64,000 bases of DNA from the NCBI GenBank assembly GCA_003600225.1, contig QZFT01000033.1:1-64000 (forward strand). Reading direction: 5' to 3'. The translations under genes were made by a program, and so were the position numbers. This DNA is from Pseudonocardiaceae bacterium YIM PH 21723. Lineage in GTDB: Bacteria > Actinomycetota > Actinomycetes > Mycobacteriales > Pseudonocardiaceae. The notes beneath the pieces are model-generated. The model was not told the origin of the DNA. It saw nothing but the letters and a program-made list of their open reading frames with translations, and did not search any database. Positions 1 through 7,348 of this stretch are shown here, piece after piece (position 1 is the first letter of the stretch; each line of letters begins with the position of its first letter).

Positions 1-47
1 GGATGGTTAAAGACATTTTTGGGCCCCAACAATGTCTTTAACCATCC
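1..47. repeat. Perfect palindrome, 17-bp arms, GGGCCCC loop
   Basis: Arms GGATGGTTAAAGACATT (1-17) and AATGTCTTTAACCATCC (31-47) are exact reverse complements around a 13-nt loop that contains GGGCCCCAA. The arms may continue left of the window. A second palindrome at 17928-17989 has an unrelated stem but the same GGGCCCCAA loop core, and both are followed by the same dispersed repeat. Probably a strong hairpin in RNA from either strand; function unknown. Confidence 0.9.
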
Positions 48-262
48 ACAACCCCACCCTCTTCACCCACAGGAGCATCACCGGCCTCAACAGTCCCACC
101 AGTCACGCGCAGATCCACGCTCGAAGCGCCCCAGTCCCGACAGCCCCCGAAAAGCGAGTCAGGCGTGCCCCACCCAACGCGAAGGCAGGAAAGACCCCAC
201 CCCAACCCGTCTCGTCCTCCAAAGCCCTCTTTCACCGACCACCCGACGCGCCCCAGCGGGCC
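48..262 (-). repeat. Dispersed G-rich 3'-region repeat, copy 1
   Basis: Read on the minus strand it carries the family core GGCTTTGGAGG-ACGAGACGGGT, then GTCTTTCCTGCC, then GGTGGGGCACGCC, and nearer the palindrome GCGCGTGACTGGTGGG and CTGTGGGTGAA. The same blocks in the same order occur at 17995-18240. Shorter copies lie at 10522-10640, 10820-10925 and 17663-17790. The open reading frames it contains are compositional and show no protein-family character, so I do not call genes here. Confidence 0.8.
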
Positions 263-316
263 CAACAGCCCGCCTACCAGCCGTTTTGGAAGATCGTGGG
301 GTAGCCATGTAATGTT

Positions 317-334
317 CTCCCTGTCGCCAGGGAG
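317..334. other. Small hairpin upstream of tRNA-Asp
   Basis: CTCCCTG (317-323) and CAGGGAG (328-334) pair around TCGC. An A-run follows on the plus strand, i.e. a U-run precedes it on the minus strand, so it is not a standard terminator. The rest of 263-395 holds only the tail of the repeat and the tRNA leader; TAGAGT at 365-370 is a plausible -10 for the tRNA but I see no matching -35. Confidence 0.4.
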
Positions 335-395
335 CCCCTAAAAAAGGCCCTCGACGGCGGGTAGTAGAGTAGTAGAAGTAAGCGAAATGCCACGA

Positions 396-472
396 GGCCC
401 CGTGGCGCAGTTGGTTAGCGCGCCGCCCTGTCACGGCGGAGGTCGCGGGTTCGAGTCCCGTCGGGGTCGCCA
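396..472 (+). tRNA. tRNA-Asp (GTC)
   Basis: Full cloverleaf: the acceptor stem GGCCCCG (396-402) pairs with CGGGGTC (462-468) with one G-U. The anticodon stem CCGCC/GGCGG encloses the loop CTGTCAC, giving anticodon GTC at 430-432. The T-arm carries GGTTCGAGTCC. The discriminator is G and CCA is encoded (470-472). It decodes GAC/GAT. A terminator and tRNA-Phe follow closely. Confidence 0.97.
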
Positions 473-476
473 AGCC

Positions 477-500
477 AAAGCCCAGGTTTTCCTGGGCTTT
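477..500 (+). terminator. Intrinsic terminator after tRNA-Asp
   Basis: AAAGCCCAGG (477-486), loop TTTT, CCTGGGCTTT (491-500): a perfect 10-bp stem ending in a short T-run, four bases after the tRNA-Asp CCA. It separates tRNA-Asp from tRNA-Phe and may also take part in end processing. Confidence 0.8.
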
Positions 501-507
501 GTGCTTA

Positions 508-581
508 GGCCAGGTAGCTCAGTTGGTACGAGCGACCGCCTGAAAAGCGGTAGGTCGGCGGTTCGACCCCGCCCCTGGCCA
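508..581 (+). tRNA. tRNA-Phe (GAA)
   Basis: The acceptor stem GGCCAGG (508-514) pairs perfectly with CCTGGCC (574-580) and the discriminator is A581. The anticodon stem ACCGC/GCGGT encloses CTGAAAA, giving anticodon GAA. The D-arm has GCTC/GAGC and the T-loop GGTTCGACC. The 3' CCA is not encoded (the sequence reads ACCC), unlike the adjacent tRNA-Asp, so it must be added by CCA transferase. Confidence 0.96.
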
Positions 582-601
582 CCCAGCAAGTTATGCCCAA
601 G

Positions 602-642
602 CAGCCCGGAAGCCGAATACGGCGTCCGGGCTGGTTTCCTTT
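602..642 (+). terminator. Terminator after tRNA-Phe
   Basis: CAGCCCGGA (602-610) pairs with TCCGGGCTG (625-633), and an inner GCCG/CGGC pair extends the stem. It is followed by GGTTTCCTTT. Position just after the tRNA and the T-rich tail support intrinsic termination. Confidence 0.75.
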
Positions 643-650
643 CCGGGCCC

Positions 651-778
651 TGTGCGCGGTAACCGGCACAGCGGGCGGCGCACGGAGATCCGGCCCGGTG
701 TGCGGTAACCGGTACAGCGGGCGGTACACGGAGATCCGGCCCTGTGCGCCTCAACCGGCACAGCCCGCGCGGAGATCC
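651..778. repeat. 46-bp tandem repeat, about 2.7 copies
   Basis: Units begin near 651, 697 and 743. The landmark AACCGG lies at 661, 707 and 753, giving a period of exactly 46, and each unit ends in GGAGATCC. The third unit is shortened and diverged. Each unit also holds inverted halves (TGTGCGC with GCGCACG, CGGTACA with TACACG), so the units can fold. It occupies the gap between the tRNA terminator and the 3' end of the ABC transporter gene; no coding function is apparent. Confidence 0.8.
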
Positions 779-827
779 ACTCCTGAGCGCGGCGTCCGGC
801 ACGGCAGGTAGCGCGCAGGGATCCGCG

Positions 828-1595
828 TCACTGCAGGGTCCTCGCCAGGAACTGCCGGGTGCGCTCGTGTTTCGGCTTACTCAGCACCTCGCCGGGCGGG
901 CCGAGCTCGACGACCGCACCGTCGGCCATGAACACCACCTCGTCGGCGGCTTCGGCGGCGAAACCCAGCTCGTGCGTCACGACGAGCATGGTCATCCCCT
1001 CCTCCGCCAACCCGGCCATCACCGACAGCACCTCGCCCACCAGTTCCGGGTCCAGCGCCGAGGTCGGTTCGTCGAACAGCATCAGCTTCGGCCGCATCGC
1101 CAGCGACCGGGCAATGGCCACCCGCTGCTGCTGCCCGCCGGACAGCTGCGCCGGGTAGGCGTCCGCGCGGTGCGCCAGGCCGACCCGGTCGAGCAGCTCC
1201 AGGCCTTGCCGCCGGGCGATGTCCGCGTCCAGGCGCAGTACTTGGATCGGTCCTTCGACGACGTTCTCCAGTGCCGTCCGGTGCGCGAACAGGTTGAATC
1301 GCTGGAACACCATGCCGATGTCCCTGCGCTGCCGCGCGACCTCGCGTTCCCGCAGCTCGTACAGCCTGCCGCCGCGCAGCCGATAGCCGATCGGCTCACC
1401 GTCCACCCAGATCTGGCCGCCGTCGATGGCTTCCAAGTGGTTGACGCACCGCAGGAACGTGCTCTTCCCGGATCCGGACGGCCCGAGCAGGCAGACCACC
1501 TGCCCCTTAGCGACCTCCAGGTCGAATCCGCGCAACACCTCGGTGTGGCCGTAGCTCTTGTGTACACCGATCGCTCGCAGCAGTGGCTCACCCAC
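828..1595 (-). CDS. Polar amino-acid ABC transporter, ATP-binding subunit
   Basis: GlnQ/HisP-type ATPase of about 255 residues that energises amino-acid import at the inner face of the membrane. Walker [10 protein letters not shown] is at about residues 38-46, the signature LSGGQQQR at about 150 and Walker [13 protein letters not shown] at about 170; the switch histidine lies in VVTHE. I chose the GTG at 1595 because AAGGAG sits five bases upstream; a GTG two codons earlier has the SD abutting it. The start overlaps the permease stop by 8 bp, indicating translational coupling as last gene of a binding protein-permease-ATPase operon. Substrate cannot be read from sequence. Confidence 0.93.
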   Translation of the reverse strand: MGEPLLRAIGVHKSYGHTEVLRGFDLEVAKGQVVCLLGPSGSGKSTFLRCVNHLEAIDGGQIWVDGEPIGYRLRGGRLYELREREVARQRRDIGMVFQRFNLFAHRTALENVVEGPIQVLRLDADIARRQGLELLDRVGLAHRADAYPAQLSGGQQQRVAIARSLAMRPKLMLFDEPTSALDPELVGEVLSVMAGLAEEGMTMLVVTHELGFAAEAADEVVFMADGAVVELGPPGEVLSKPKHERTRQFLARTLQ

Positions 1596-2448
1596 GAGCA
1601 CTCCTTGTCAGCGCCGTCACGGCCCGCGCGGCCGGCCCCCGGTCGGCGGCACCGAACGCGCGTTCCAGGTAGTGCTGGCCGACCCCGGCGACCGAGACGA
1701 CGACCATGTACCAGACGGCTGCCGCCAGTAGGGTCTCCATCACCAGCAGGTTGTTGGACGAGATGTTGTTGGCCGCGTGGATCAACTCGGTCACGCCGAT
1801 CACCGACGCCATCGACGTGCCCTTGAGCATGTTGACGAACTCGTTGCCGGTCGGCGGAATGATCACCCGCATCGCCTGCGGCAGCACGACCCGGCGCAGG
1901 GTCGCCGCCGGGGACATGCCGATCGACTTGGCCGCCTCGGCCTGTCCACTGTCGACGCTGTTCAGGCCGGCACGCACGATCTCGGCCATGTACGCGCTCT
2001 CGTTGAGGGTCAGGCCGAGGGCTGCGGCGGTGAACGCGCTGATCAGCGCATTCGTCGGCGCGTGGACCAGGAACGGTAGGGAGATTGCCGGGAACACCAG
2101 CGCCAGGTTGTACCAGATCAGGATCTGCAACAGCACCGGCAGACCGCGGAACAGCCAGATGTAGCCCGCCGCGAACCAGCGCGCGACCGGGTTCGCGCTC
2201 CGGCGCAGCAACGCGATCACGATGCCGAGCACGATCGCCACGCCCTGGGCCAGCACGGCGAGGACGATGGTGTTGAGGAGACCGGTCAGCATCACCCGGT
2301 ACCAGAGGAACTCCGGCACCCGGTTCCAGCTGATGTCCGCGTTGCCGAGCGCGACGCCCAGCAGCACCAGCAGGGTGACGATGACGATTGCGGCGACCCA
2401 TCGGCCCCAGTGCCGGAGGCGGACGATCGGCAGGTCAGCGTCCGCCAT
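1588..2448 (-). CDS. Polar amino-acid ABC transporter, permease subunit
   Basis: About 286 residues in the HisM/GlnP permease family. There is a first membrane helix at about 17-35, the family motif FRGLPVLLQ, and the EAA loop [21 protein letters not shown] that contacts the ATPase. A single permease gene implies a homodimeric channel. The ATG at 2448 is preceded by GGGGAGG at 9 bases, which decides it over an in-frame start 36 bp upstream. It overlaps the end of the binding-protein gene by 14 bp. Middle gene of the importer operon. Confidence 0.92.
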   Translation of the reverse strand: MADADLPIVRLRHWGRWVAAIVIVTLLVLLGVALGNADISWNRVPEFLWYRVMLTGLLNTIVLAVLAQGVAIVLGIVIALLRRSANPVARWFAAGYIWLFRGLPVLLQILIWYNLALVFPAISLPFLVHAPTNALISAFTAAALGLTLNESAYMAEIVRAGLNSVDSGQAEAAKSIGMSPAATLRRVVLPQAMRVIIPPTGNEFVNMLKGTSMASVIGVTELIHAANNISSNNLLVMETLLAAAVWYMVVVSVAGVGQHYLERAFGAADRGPAARAVTALTRSARG

Positions 2449-3355
2449 TGAGCACGGCCTCCCCGACCGCGCCCCGCTCGACACCCCAGGCCTGGAGGAT
2501 CTTGGTGTACGTGCCGTCGGCGATCAGCCCGGCCAGCGCCTTGCGCACGGACTCGGCGAGCTGACCGTTCTGTTTGCGTACGCCGATGCCGTAGGGGCCG
2601 CCGTCGATCGGATCGCCCGGCACGACCTCGAAGAATCGGCCGTCGCCCGCGGTCCTTGAGATGTAGACCGCGCTCGGCAGGTCGTTGAGGATCGCTTGGA
2701 CTCGCTGGGTACGCAGCTGGTTCTGGTTCTGGTTGTCGCTGTCGGTCGCGGTGACGGTCAGCGTGGGTTTGCCCGCCTGCGCGCACTTCTCGCTCTGGCC
2801 TGCGGCGAACTTCTGATGGCTGGTGCCCTGAACGACGGCGACGGTCTTGCCGCACAACGCATCCGGGCCGGTGATGCCCTCCGGATTGCCCTTGCCGACC
2901 ATGATCGTGATTCCGGAGGTGAAGTAGTCGACGAAGTCGATCTGTTCCTGGCGGGCCCTGGTGTCGTTCATCGCGGCCATGGTCAGGTCGATCCGGCCGG
3001 ACTGCAGGCTGGTGATCAGCGAGCCGAACGCCATGTCCTGGTGCTGGACGGTGAGGCCGAGTCTGGCGCCGATGGCCTTGGCCAGGTCGACCTCGTAGCC
3101 GACCGGTGTCTTGCCGTCGGCGGCGTAGAAGTTGTTGGGCGCGGACTGGATGTTCGAGGCCAGCTTCAGCGTGCCCGCCTGTGAGATTCCGCTGGGGAGA
3201 CCGGCGTTGAGCTGCGGATCTTTGGTCACCGACGCCAGGATCGCCCGGGTGTCCGGGATCGCGGGCGAGCCTGGAGTCCCAGGAGTGCCGCAGGCGGTGA
3301 GGAGACCGGCCAGCACCGCCAGCAGAATGCCGCGCATCGGAGGAGAACAGGACAT
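2435..3355 (-). CDS. Amino-acid ABC transporter, substrate-binding lipoprotein
   Basis: Family 3 extracellular solute-binding protein of about 306 residues. The signal peptide ends in the lipobox LLTAC with Cys22 as the predicted lipidation site, so it is membrane-anchored outside the cell. The domain shows the typical stretches VGYEVDLAKAIGARLGL and DLTMAAMNDTRAR, and CGKTVAVVQGT in the second lobe. The ATG at 3355 has GGAGG seven bases upstream; longer and shorter alternatives lack an SD. First gene of the importer operon. The ligand is probably a polar or charged amino acid, from family membership only. Confidence 0.92.
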   Translation of the reverse strand: MSCSPPMRGILLAVLAGLLTACGTPGTPGSPAIPDTRAILASVTKDPQLNAGLPSGISQAGTLKLASNIQSAPNNFYAADGKTPVGYEVDLAKAIGARLGLTVQHQDMAFGSLITSLQSGRIDLTMAAMNDTRARQEQIDFVDYFTSGITIMVGKGNPEGITGPDALCGKTVAVVQGTSHQKFAAGQSEKCAQAGKPTLTVTATDSDNQNQNQLRTQRVQAILNDLPSAVYISRTAGDGRFFEVVPGDPIDGGPYGIGVRKQNGQLAESVRKALAGLIADGTYTKILQAWGVERGAVGEAVLNGGR

Positions 3356-3502
3356 CCCAGGACCTCCGCTCAGGAACCGATCACCAAACCAGGGTATGGG
3401 AATCACCGTCGGGTGAACCGGGGCATTTCAAGATTCGCTTCCGGCTGCCCGGCATTACGTTCTGCGCATTGAGCTGGACGGTGCGAAGAGCGAGGTAGAC
3501 GG

Positions 3503-3685
3503 ATGGCCGGGAAGTTCGAGGTCTACGCGGACAAGGGCGGCAAGTTTCGGTTCCGGCTGAAGGCCGGGAACGGCGAGGTCGTGGCCTCTGGCCAGGGATA
3601 CGAGTCGCTGGCCGGCGCCAAGAAGGGCTGCGAGGCCGTCCAACGTGCCGCTGCCGGAGCCGACATCGTCGAGGTCGACAGCTGA
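3503..3685 (+). CDS. DUF1508 (YegP-like) small protein
   Basis: A 60-residue protein matching one DUF1508/UPF0339 repeat: FEVYADKGGKFRFRLKAGNG, VVASGQGYES and a K/A-rich helix, ending VEVDS. Family members are small alpha/beta proteins of unknown biochemical role carrying one or two repeats; this one has one. It is monocistronic, diverging from the ABC importer and closed by the hairpin at 3773-3811. Confidence 0.85.
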   Translation: MAGKFEVYADKGGKFRFRLKAGNGEVVASGQGYESLAGAKKGCEAVQRAAAGADIVEVDS

Positions 3686-3772
3686 AGGCTCGTCAGGGTT
3701 CGACCTGACGTCAGAGGCCGTCGTAGCCCTTCATGGGCTGCGGCGGCCTCTTCCATGTCCGGAAAAGAAGAT

Positions 3773-3811
3773 GCGGTGGCCTGCTCTACCCCCAGCGGAG
3801 CAGGCCACCGC
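3773..3811 (+). terminator. Strong hairpin, 14-bp perfect stem
   Basis: GCGGTGGCCTGCTC (3773-3786) and GAGCAGGCCACCGC (3798-3811) pair perfectly around an 11-nt loop. There is no U-run. It lies about 90 bp after the DUF1508 gene and before the AT-richer promoter region of the XRE gene, so termination or insulation is the likely role. Confidence 0.65.
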
Positions 3812-3886
3812 ACCTGGAGTGGGTGACCCCCCGATCATCCACTCCAGCAGATGTATCGGGCAGCATCATATGCTCGGGTAGATAGA

Positions 3887-3930
3887 TATTGTCAACTATT
3901 GTTTACGAAAATCCGGCTGAGAGTTAGGAT
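3887..3930 (+). promoter_or_regulatory. Promoter and tandem operator of the XRE/ImmA operon
   Basis: An AT-rich island in GC-rich DNA. Two adjacent 10-bp direct repeats, TATTGTCAAC (3887-3896) and TATTGTTTAC (3897-3906), match at 8 of 10 bases. TTTACG (3902-3907) and TAGGAT (3925-3930) are spaced by 17 bp and fit an actinobacterial -35/-10. The second repeat overlaps the -35, as expected for autorepression by the XRE protein encoded from 3982. Inference from sequence pattern only. Confidence 0.5.
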
Positions 3931-3981
3931 CGTGCGAGTTCAGCTGATGGTCTGCGTGGCGGCAGGGCGAGGGGGGAAGCA

Positions 3982-4434
3982 GTGTCATCAGGAGGTGGGT
4001 CTGATGCAGGTCGATCGTTGGCGGAGAAGGTCAGTGGGCTGATCCGGGGCATGCAGGGGGCGACCGGGCGACCGGGCGTGCATGTCATCGCGCGGCAGAT
4101 CACCGACTCCACCGGAGTGCCGATCTCGGGCGCGTATCTGAACCAGCTGGCCACCGGGAAACGGGACAACCCATCCCTCCGCCAGATGGAAGCGCTGGCC
4201 GCGTACTTCGGCGTCGACATCTCGTTCTTCGCCGGCCGGAATCCGGTGGAGCCCGCGCCGGTGAGCAGCGATAACGGGCTGGAATCCGCGCTCAACGACC
4301 CGGGCATCCAGATGATCGCCCTGCGCACGGAGGGGTTGTCAGATCAGAGTAAACAGGCGATCCTCAGCATGATCGAGCAGGCGCGCAAGATCGAACAGCT
4401 CGACGGTGACGATCATGACGAGCCTGCTTCTTAG
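3982..4434 (+). CDS. XRE-family helix-turn-helix regulator
   Basis: About 150 residues. The segment at about 34-82 (HVIARQITDSTGVPISGAYL, then a TGKRDNPS turn and LAAYFGVDISFF) is a lambda-repressor-like HTH that probably binds DNA as a dimer; the C-terminal third is helical and acidic. It starts with GTG at 3982 with GGGGGG five bases upstream. First gene of a three-gene unit with the metallopeptidase at 4499 and the membrane protein at 4995. By analogy with ImmR/ImmA pairs, the peptidase may cleave this regulator; that pairing is inference. Confidence 0.85.
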   Translation: MSSGGGSDAGRSLAEKVSGLIRGMQGATGRPGVHVIARQITDSTGVPISGAYLNQLATGKRDNPSLRQMEALAAYFGVDISFFAGRNPVEPAPVSSDNGLESALNDPGIQMIALRTEGLSDQSKQAILSMIEQARKIEQLDGDDHDEPAS

Positions 4435-4498
4435 CCCGCGGGAGATCCCGTTCCGCCGGTGTGAGCTGCACGAGATGGGGAAGTCAGGGGAGGGTGCC

Positions 4499-5002
4499 GT
4501 GGCGCTGAGCGCGAAACATCTGCGCAGGCTCCGCCGGCTGTGCCGGGACCTGGTCAACGAGCTGCCCCGGGACGTGCCCTTCTCCGCCCAGGCCGTCTGC
4601 CGGCACTTCGAGGAGCGACGGGGCCGGAAGCTCTACCTGCATCCGCTCAAGGAGCTGAGCGGGGACGCCCCGTGCGGCATGTGGCTGGCGACCGACAAGG
4701 CCGACCACATCTTCTTCGAGGAGCGGACCAGCCCGCTGCACCAGGAGCACATCATCCTGCACGAGATCGGCCACATGCTGTGCGAGCACACCATGGCCGA
4801 CGTGTCGCTGGCCGACTACTCCGGAAACGTCGATCCCCAGACGGTCACCACCCTGCTCGGCCGGACCAGCTACTCCACCGACCAGGAGATCGAAGCCGAG
4901 TTCGTGGCGACCACCATCGCGGAGTACGCCAAGCGCGCGCCGAAGCCCGCCGGGGACGCCGAACTGCGGATCCAGCAGCTCTGGGGCTTCACCGGTGATT
5001 GA
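4499..5002 (+). CDS. ImmA/IrrE-type zinc metallopeptidase
   Basis: About 167 residues. The zincin motif HEIGH at residues 88-92 supplies two zinc histidines and the catalytic Glu; EIEAEFVATTI about 45 residues later is the typical third-ligand helix of the ImmA/IrrE family (known members cleave repressors). The GTG at 4499 has a strong GGGGAGGG four bases upstream. In-frame starts at 4406 and 4475 would lengthen it but have weak SDs, and the 4406 start would overlap the XRE gene. The last 8 bp overlap the membrane-protein gene. No signal peptide, so cytoplasmic. Confidence 0.85.
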   Translation: MALSAKHLRRLRRLCRDLVNELPRDVPFSAQAVCRHFEERRGRKLYLHPLKELSGDAPCGMWLATDKADHIFFEERTSPLHQEHIILHEIGHMLCEHTMADVSLADYSGNVDPQTVTTLLGRTSYSTDQEIEAEFVATTIAEYAKRAPKPAGDAELRIQQLWGFTGD

Positions 5003-6194
5003 TCCGCTGATCAACATCCTGATCGTGAGCCTGCTCGGTCTGGTGGCGCTGGTCCGGCTGCCCGCGCTCTGGAAGCCGGCGCAGCGTCCGGTGTGGCTGG
5101 CCGCGGTGACCCTGCTGGCCGGGCAGTCACTGATCATCAAGCCGGTCACCCGGCTGCTGACCGACCTGGCCGGCGGGTTCAAGCTGGCGCCGGTGGTGTC
5201 CGGTTTCCTGGGCGTGGCGTTCACCTACTTCCTGGCGAACCTGGCGCTGCACCTGTACGTGGGCGACGGTGAGCGCTACCGCCGCCTGCGGCTCTGGTGG
5301 GGCGGCTACACGGTCCTCACCCTGAGCATCACGGTGACCACGACCGTCCTCGCGCTCACCGGGAAGGTGAAGACGCGGGAGCGGTTCCTGCCCGCGCTGG
5401 GCACCTTCACCGTGGTCAACGTCTACTGGATCGCTTACCTGCTCTACATGATCGCGCTGACCACGCTGTGCACGGTCATCTTCTGGCGACTGGCCATCCG
5501 CACCAGGTCGTTCATGCCCCGGCTGGCCATGGCGACCCTCGCCGTCGCCACCAGCATCTGCCTCGCGTACCTGGGCAGCCGGGTGCTGGCCTACTTCTCC
5601 GCCGAGCCCACGCTCATCACCTTCGGCTTCTACAGCTCGGCCACCTACTTCATCCTGATCGCGGTGGGTTGTTCGCTGACCGCGCTGGAACCGCTGCGGC
5701 ACAGCATCGCCGATTGGCTGCAGCTGCAGTCGCTGTACGGCCTGTGGCGTGAGCTGGTCGGCGCCGTGCCGCACGTCGCCCTGGAACAGGTCGGCGGCCG
5801 GGGCCGCGACATGCTGCGGTTCACCCGCAACCGCTGGCGGTTGCAACGACGGATCATCGAGATCCGCGATGCCATGCTTGTCCTGCGGGAATGGATCTCG
5901 GCCGCCGAGCTGGATCGCATCCGGTCCGCGGTGCGCGAGGCGAACCTGACCGGCGAGCGCGCTCAGGCCGCGACGACGGCCTGCTGGCTGGAGCTCGCCC
6001 GGCGGGCGAAGCTCGCCGGGGCTCCCCGGGTTCCCGAGCCGTTGGACCTGGTCAGGCAGGGTGGCGCGGATCTGGCCGGCGAGGTGAGCTGGCTGAGCGC
6101 GGTGCGCCGGGCACGCAGGCTAGCGGTCGTTCGCGCGGTCGAAGGCCACTCGTCCCTGGCGAACGACGAGTTCCGGGGCGTTCAACAGTCGTAG
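4995..6194 (+). CDS. Polytopic membrane protein, MAB_1171c/DUF6545-like
   Basis: About 399 residues. The first about 235 hold roughly seven hydrophobic segments; the last about 160 are soluble and helical with Arg-rich stretches (GRDMLRFTRNRWRLQRR). Layout and neighbours match the actinobacterial MAB_1171c-type putative transporters that are often encoded beside XRE and ImmA genes; this assignment is from memory of the family. GTG start overlaps the peptidase gene by 8 bp, so it is translationally coupled. It could be a sensor or transporter feeding the peptidase-regulator pair. Its last 75 bp overlap the convergent amidohydrolase gene. Confidence 0.75.
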   Translation: MIDPLINILIVSLLGLVALVRLPALWKPAQRPVWLAAVTLLAGQSLIIKPVTRLLTDLAGGFKLAPVVSGFLGVAFTYFLANLALHLYVGDGERYRRLRLWWGGYTVLTLSITVTTTVLALTGKVKTRERFLPALGTFTVVNVYWIAYLLYMIALTTLCTVIFWRLAIRTRSFMPRLAMATLAVATSICLAYLGSRVLAYFSAEPTLITFGFYSSATYFILIAVGCSLTALEPLRHSIADWLQLQSLYGLWRELVGAVPHVALEQVGGRGRDMLRFTRNRWRLQRRIIEIRDAMLVLREWISAAELDRIRSAVREANLTGERAQAATTACWLELARRAKLAGAPRVPEPLDLVRQGGADLAGEVSWLSAVRRARRLAVVRAVEGHSSLANDEFRGVQQS

Positions 6195-7322
6195 GTCCCG
6201 CCGCAGGTCACCGGGCAGCACGACCAGGTCGGCGTCGAAGCCCGGCGCGATCCGGCCCTTCCGCTCGGCGACCCCGCAGGCCTGCGCGGGCAGCGAGGTG
6301 ACCGCGCGGAGCGCCTCGGCGGCGGACACGCCCGTGTCGCGGGCGAACCCGTCGACGGTGGCGGGCAGGCAGTCGTGTGGTTTCAGCGAGCCCACGCCGG
6401 CGTCCGAGGAGTGGATCAGGCGCACGCCCGCCCGGTACATCCGGCCGAAGTTCTCCCGCACCGCGACGTGCAGCGGGGGCAGCGGCTCGTCCTGCTCCAG
6501 GCGCGCGGTGGTGGTGCTGACGAAGATCCCGGCCTCGGCGATGGCGTCGACCAGGCTCCAGTCCACGTCGGTGAACCAGCCCTCGCCCTTGTTCTCCAGG
6601 AAGAACGCGTGTTCCAGCCCGTCCACCCCGGCCTCCACGGCGGCCGCGATCCCGCCAGGCCCGTGGGCGTGCGTGGTGATCGGCCGGTCCAGCTCGTGCG
6701 CGGTCCGCACCGCCACGGCGAGCAGCGGATCGGCGAACTGGCTGACGTTCATCGGCCAGCCGGGGGTGATCGAGCCACCGGTCGCCATCACCTTGATGAC
6801 GTGCGCGCCGCGATCCACCCGTTCGCGGACGGCCGCGGTCATGGCCTCGACGGTGTCCTCGACGCCGCCGCCGAGGAACCAGCAGTGTCCGTCGGTGCGG
6901 GTGATGGGCGGACCCGCCCAGAGGATCTCCGGACCGGGTTCCTCGGCGGTCCGCAGCTCGTCCACCAGCACGGATGCCAGGTAACTGCGGTCGCCGAGGT
7001 CGCGGAGCGTGGTGACTCCGGCCCGGAGCGCCTGTGCCGCGTGGGCACGCATGTGCTTGAGCAGCTGGTCGTCGTCCTCGGTGGCGAACTGTTCCAGGAT
7101 GTCGCCGTGCGGGTCGAAGGCCAGGTGGGTGTGCGCGTCGATGATGCCCGGGATCACGGTGCCGCCGGTCGCGTCCAGCACCGGGAGGCCGTCGGCCGGA
7201 ACGGCGCCGGTGAGCACCGCCGCGATCCGCCCGTCCTCGATCCGGAGCAATGCCGGACGCTCCTGGAAGGCCTCCCCGTCGAACCAGCGATCGACGCGAA
7301 TTCCCCACTCGCCACCAGGCAT
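6120..7322 (-). CDS. Metal-dependent amidohydrolase (imidazolonepropionase-like)
   Basis: About 400 residues. Metal ligands of the amidohydrolase barrel are visible: HTH at 64-66 in IIDAHTHLAFD, a Lys in VIKVMATGGS suited to carboxylation, THAHG, LEHAFF and the Asp in SSDAGVG. The C-terminus has the family ending GFDADLVVL. It hydrolyses C-N bonds of an unknown cyclic amide or peptide-like substrate in the cytoplasm. ATG 7322 has AAGGAG at 8 bases; an upstream GTG at 7352 lacks an SD. It lies 26 bp downstream of the LysR-type gene, probably in the same transcript. Confidence 0.9.
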   Translation of the reverse strand: MPGGEWGIRVDRWFDGEAFQERPALLRIEDGRIAAVLTGAVPADGLPVLDATGGTVIPGIIDAHTHLAFDPHGDILEQFATEDDDQLLKHMRAHAAQALRAGVTTLRDLGDRSYLASVLVDELRTAEEPGPEILWAGPPITRTDGHCWFLGGGVEDTVEAMTAAVRERVDRGAHVIKVMATGGSITPGWPMNVSQFADPLLAVAVRTAHELDRPITTHAHGPGGIAAAVEAGVDGLEHAFFLENKGEGWFTDVDWSLVDAIAEAGIFVSTTTARLEQDEPLPPLHVAVRENFGRMYRAGVRLIHSSDAGVGSLKPHDCLPATVDGFARDTGVSAAEALRAVTSLPAQACGVAERKGRIAPGFDADLVVLPGDLRRDLRLLNAPELVVRQGRVAFDRANDR

Positions 7323-7348
7323 GTTCCCCGCTCCTTCGGCCGTCGTCG

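Noticed and set aside
48-300. Several overlapping frames of 75-104 codons in the repeat, some rich in Trp/Gly/Arg
   Set aside because: The same frame-like peptides appear in every copy of the dispersed repeat on either strand; codon use is not coding-like and no SD fits. Treated as repeat, not genes.
651-778. Possible CRISPR array
   Set aside because: Whole 46-bp units are similar, with no distinct repeat and unique spacer parts, and no cas gene is present.
744-1826. A 360-codon plus-strand frame, and similar long frames opposite most genes
   Set aside because: These are antisense shadows of GC-rich genes: the minus-strand frames show clear ABC-transporter motifs, the plus frames do not.
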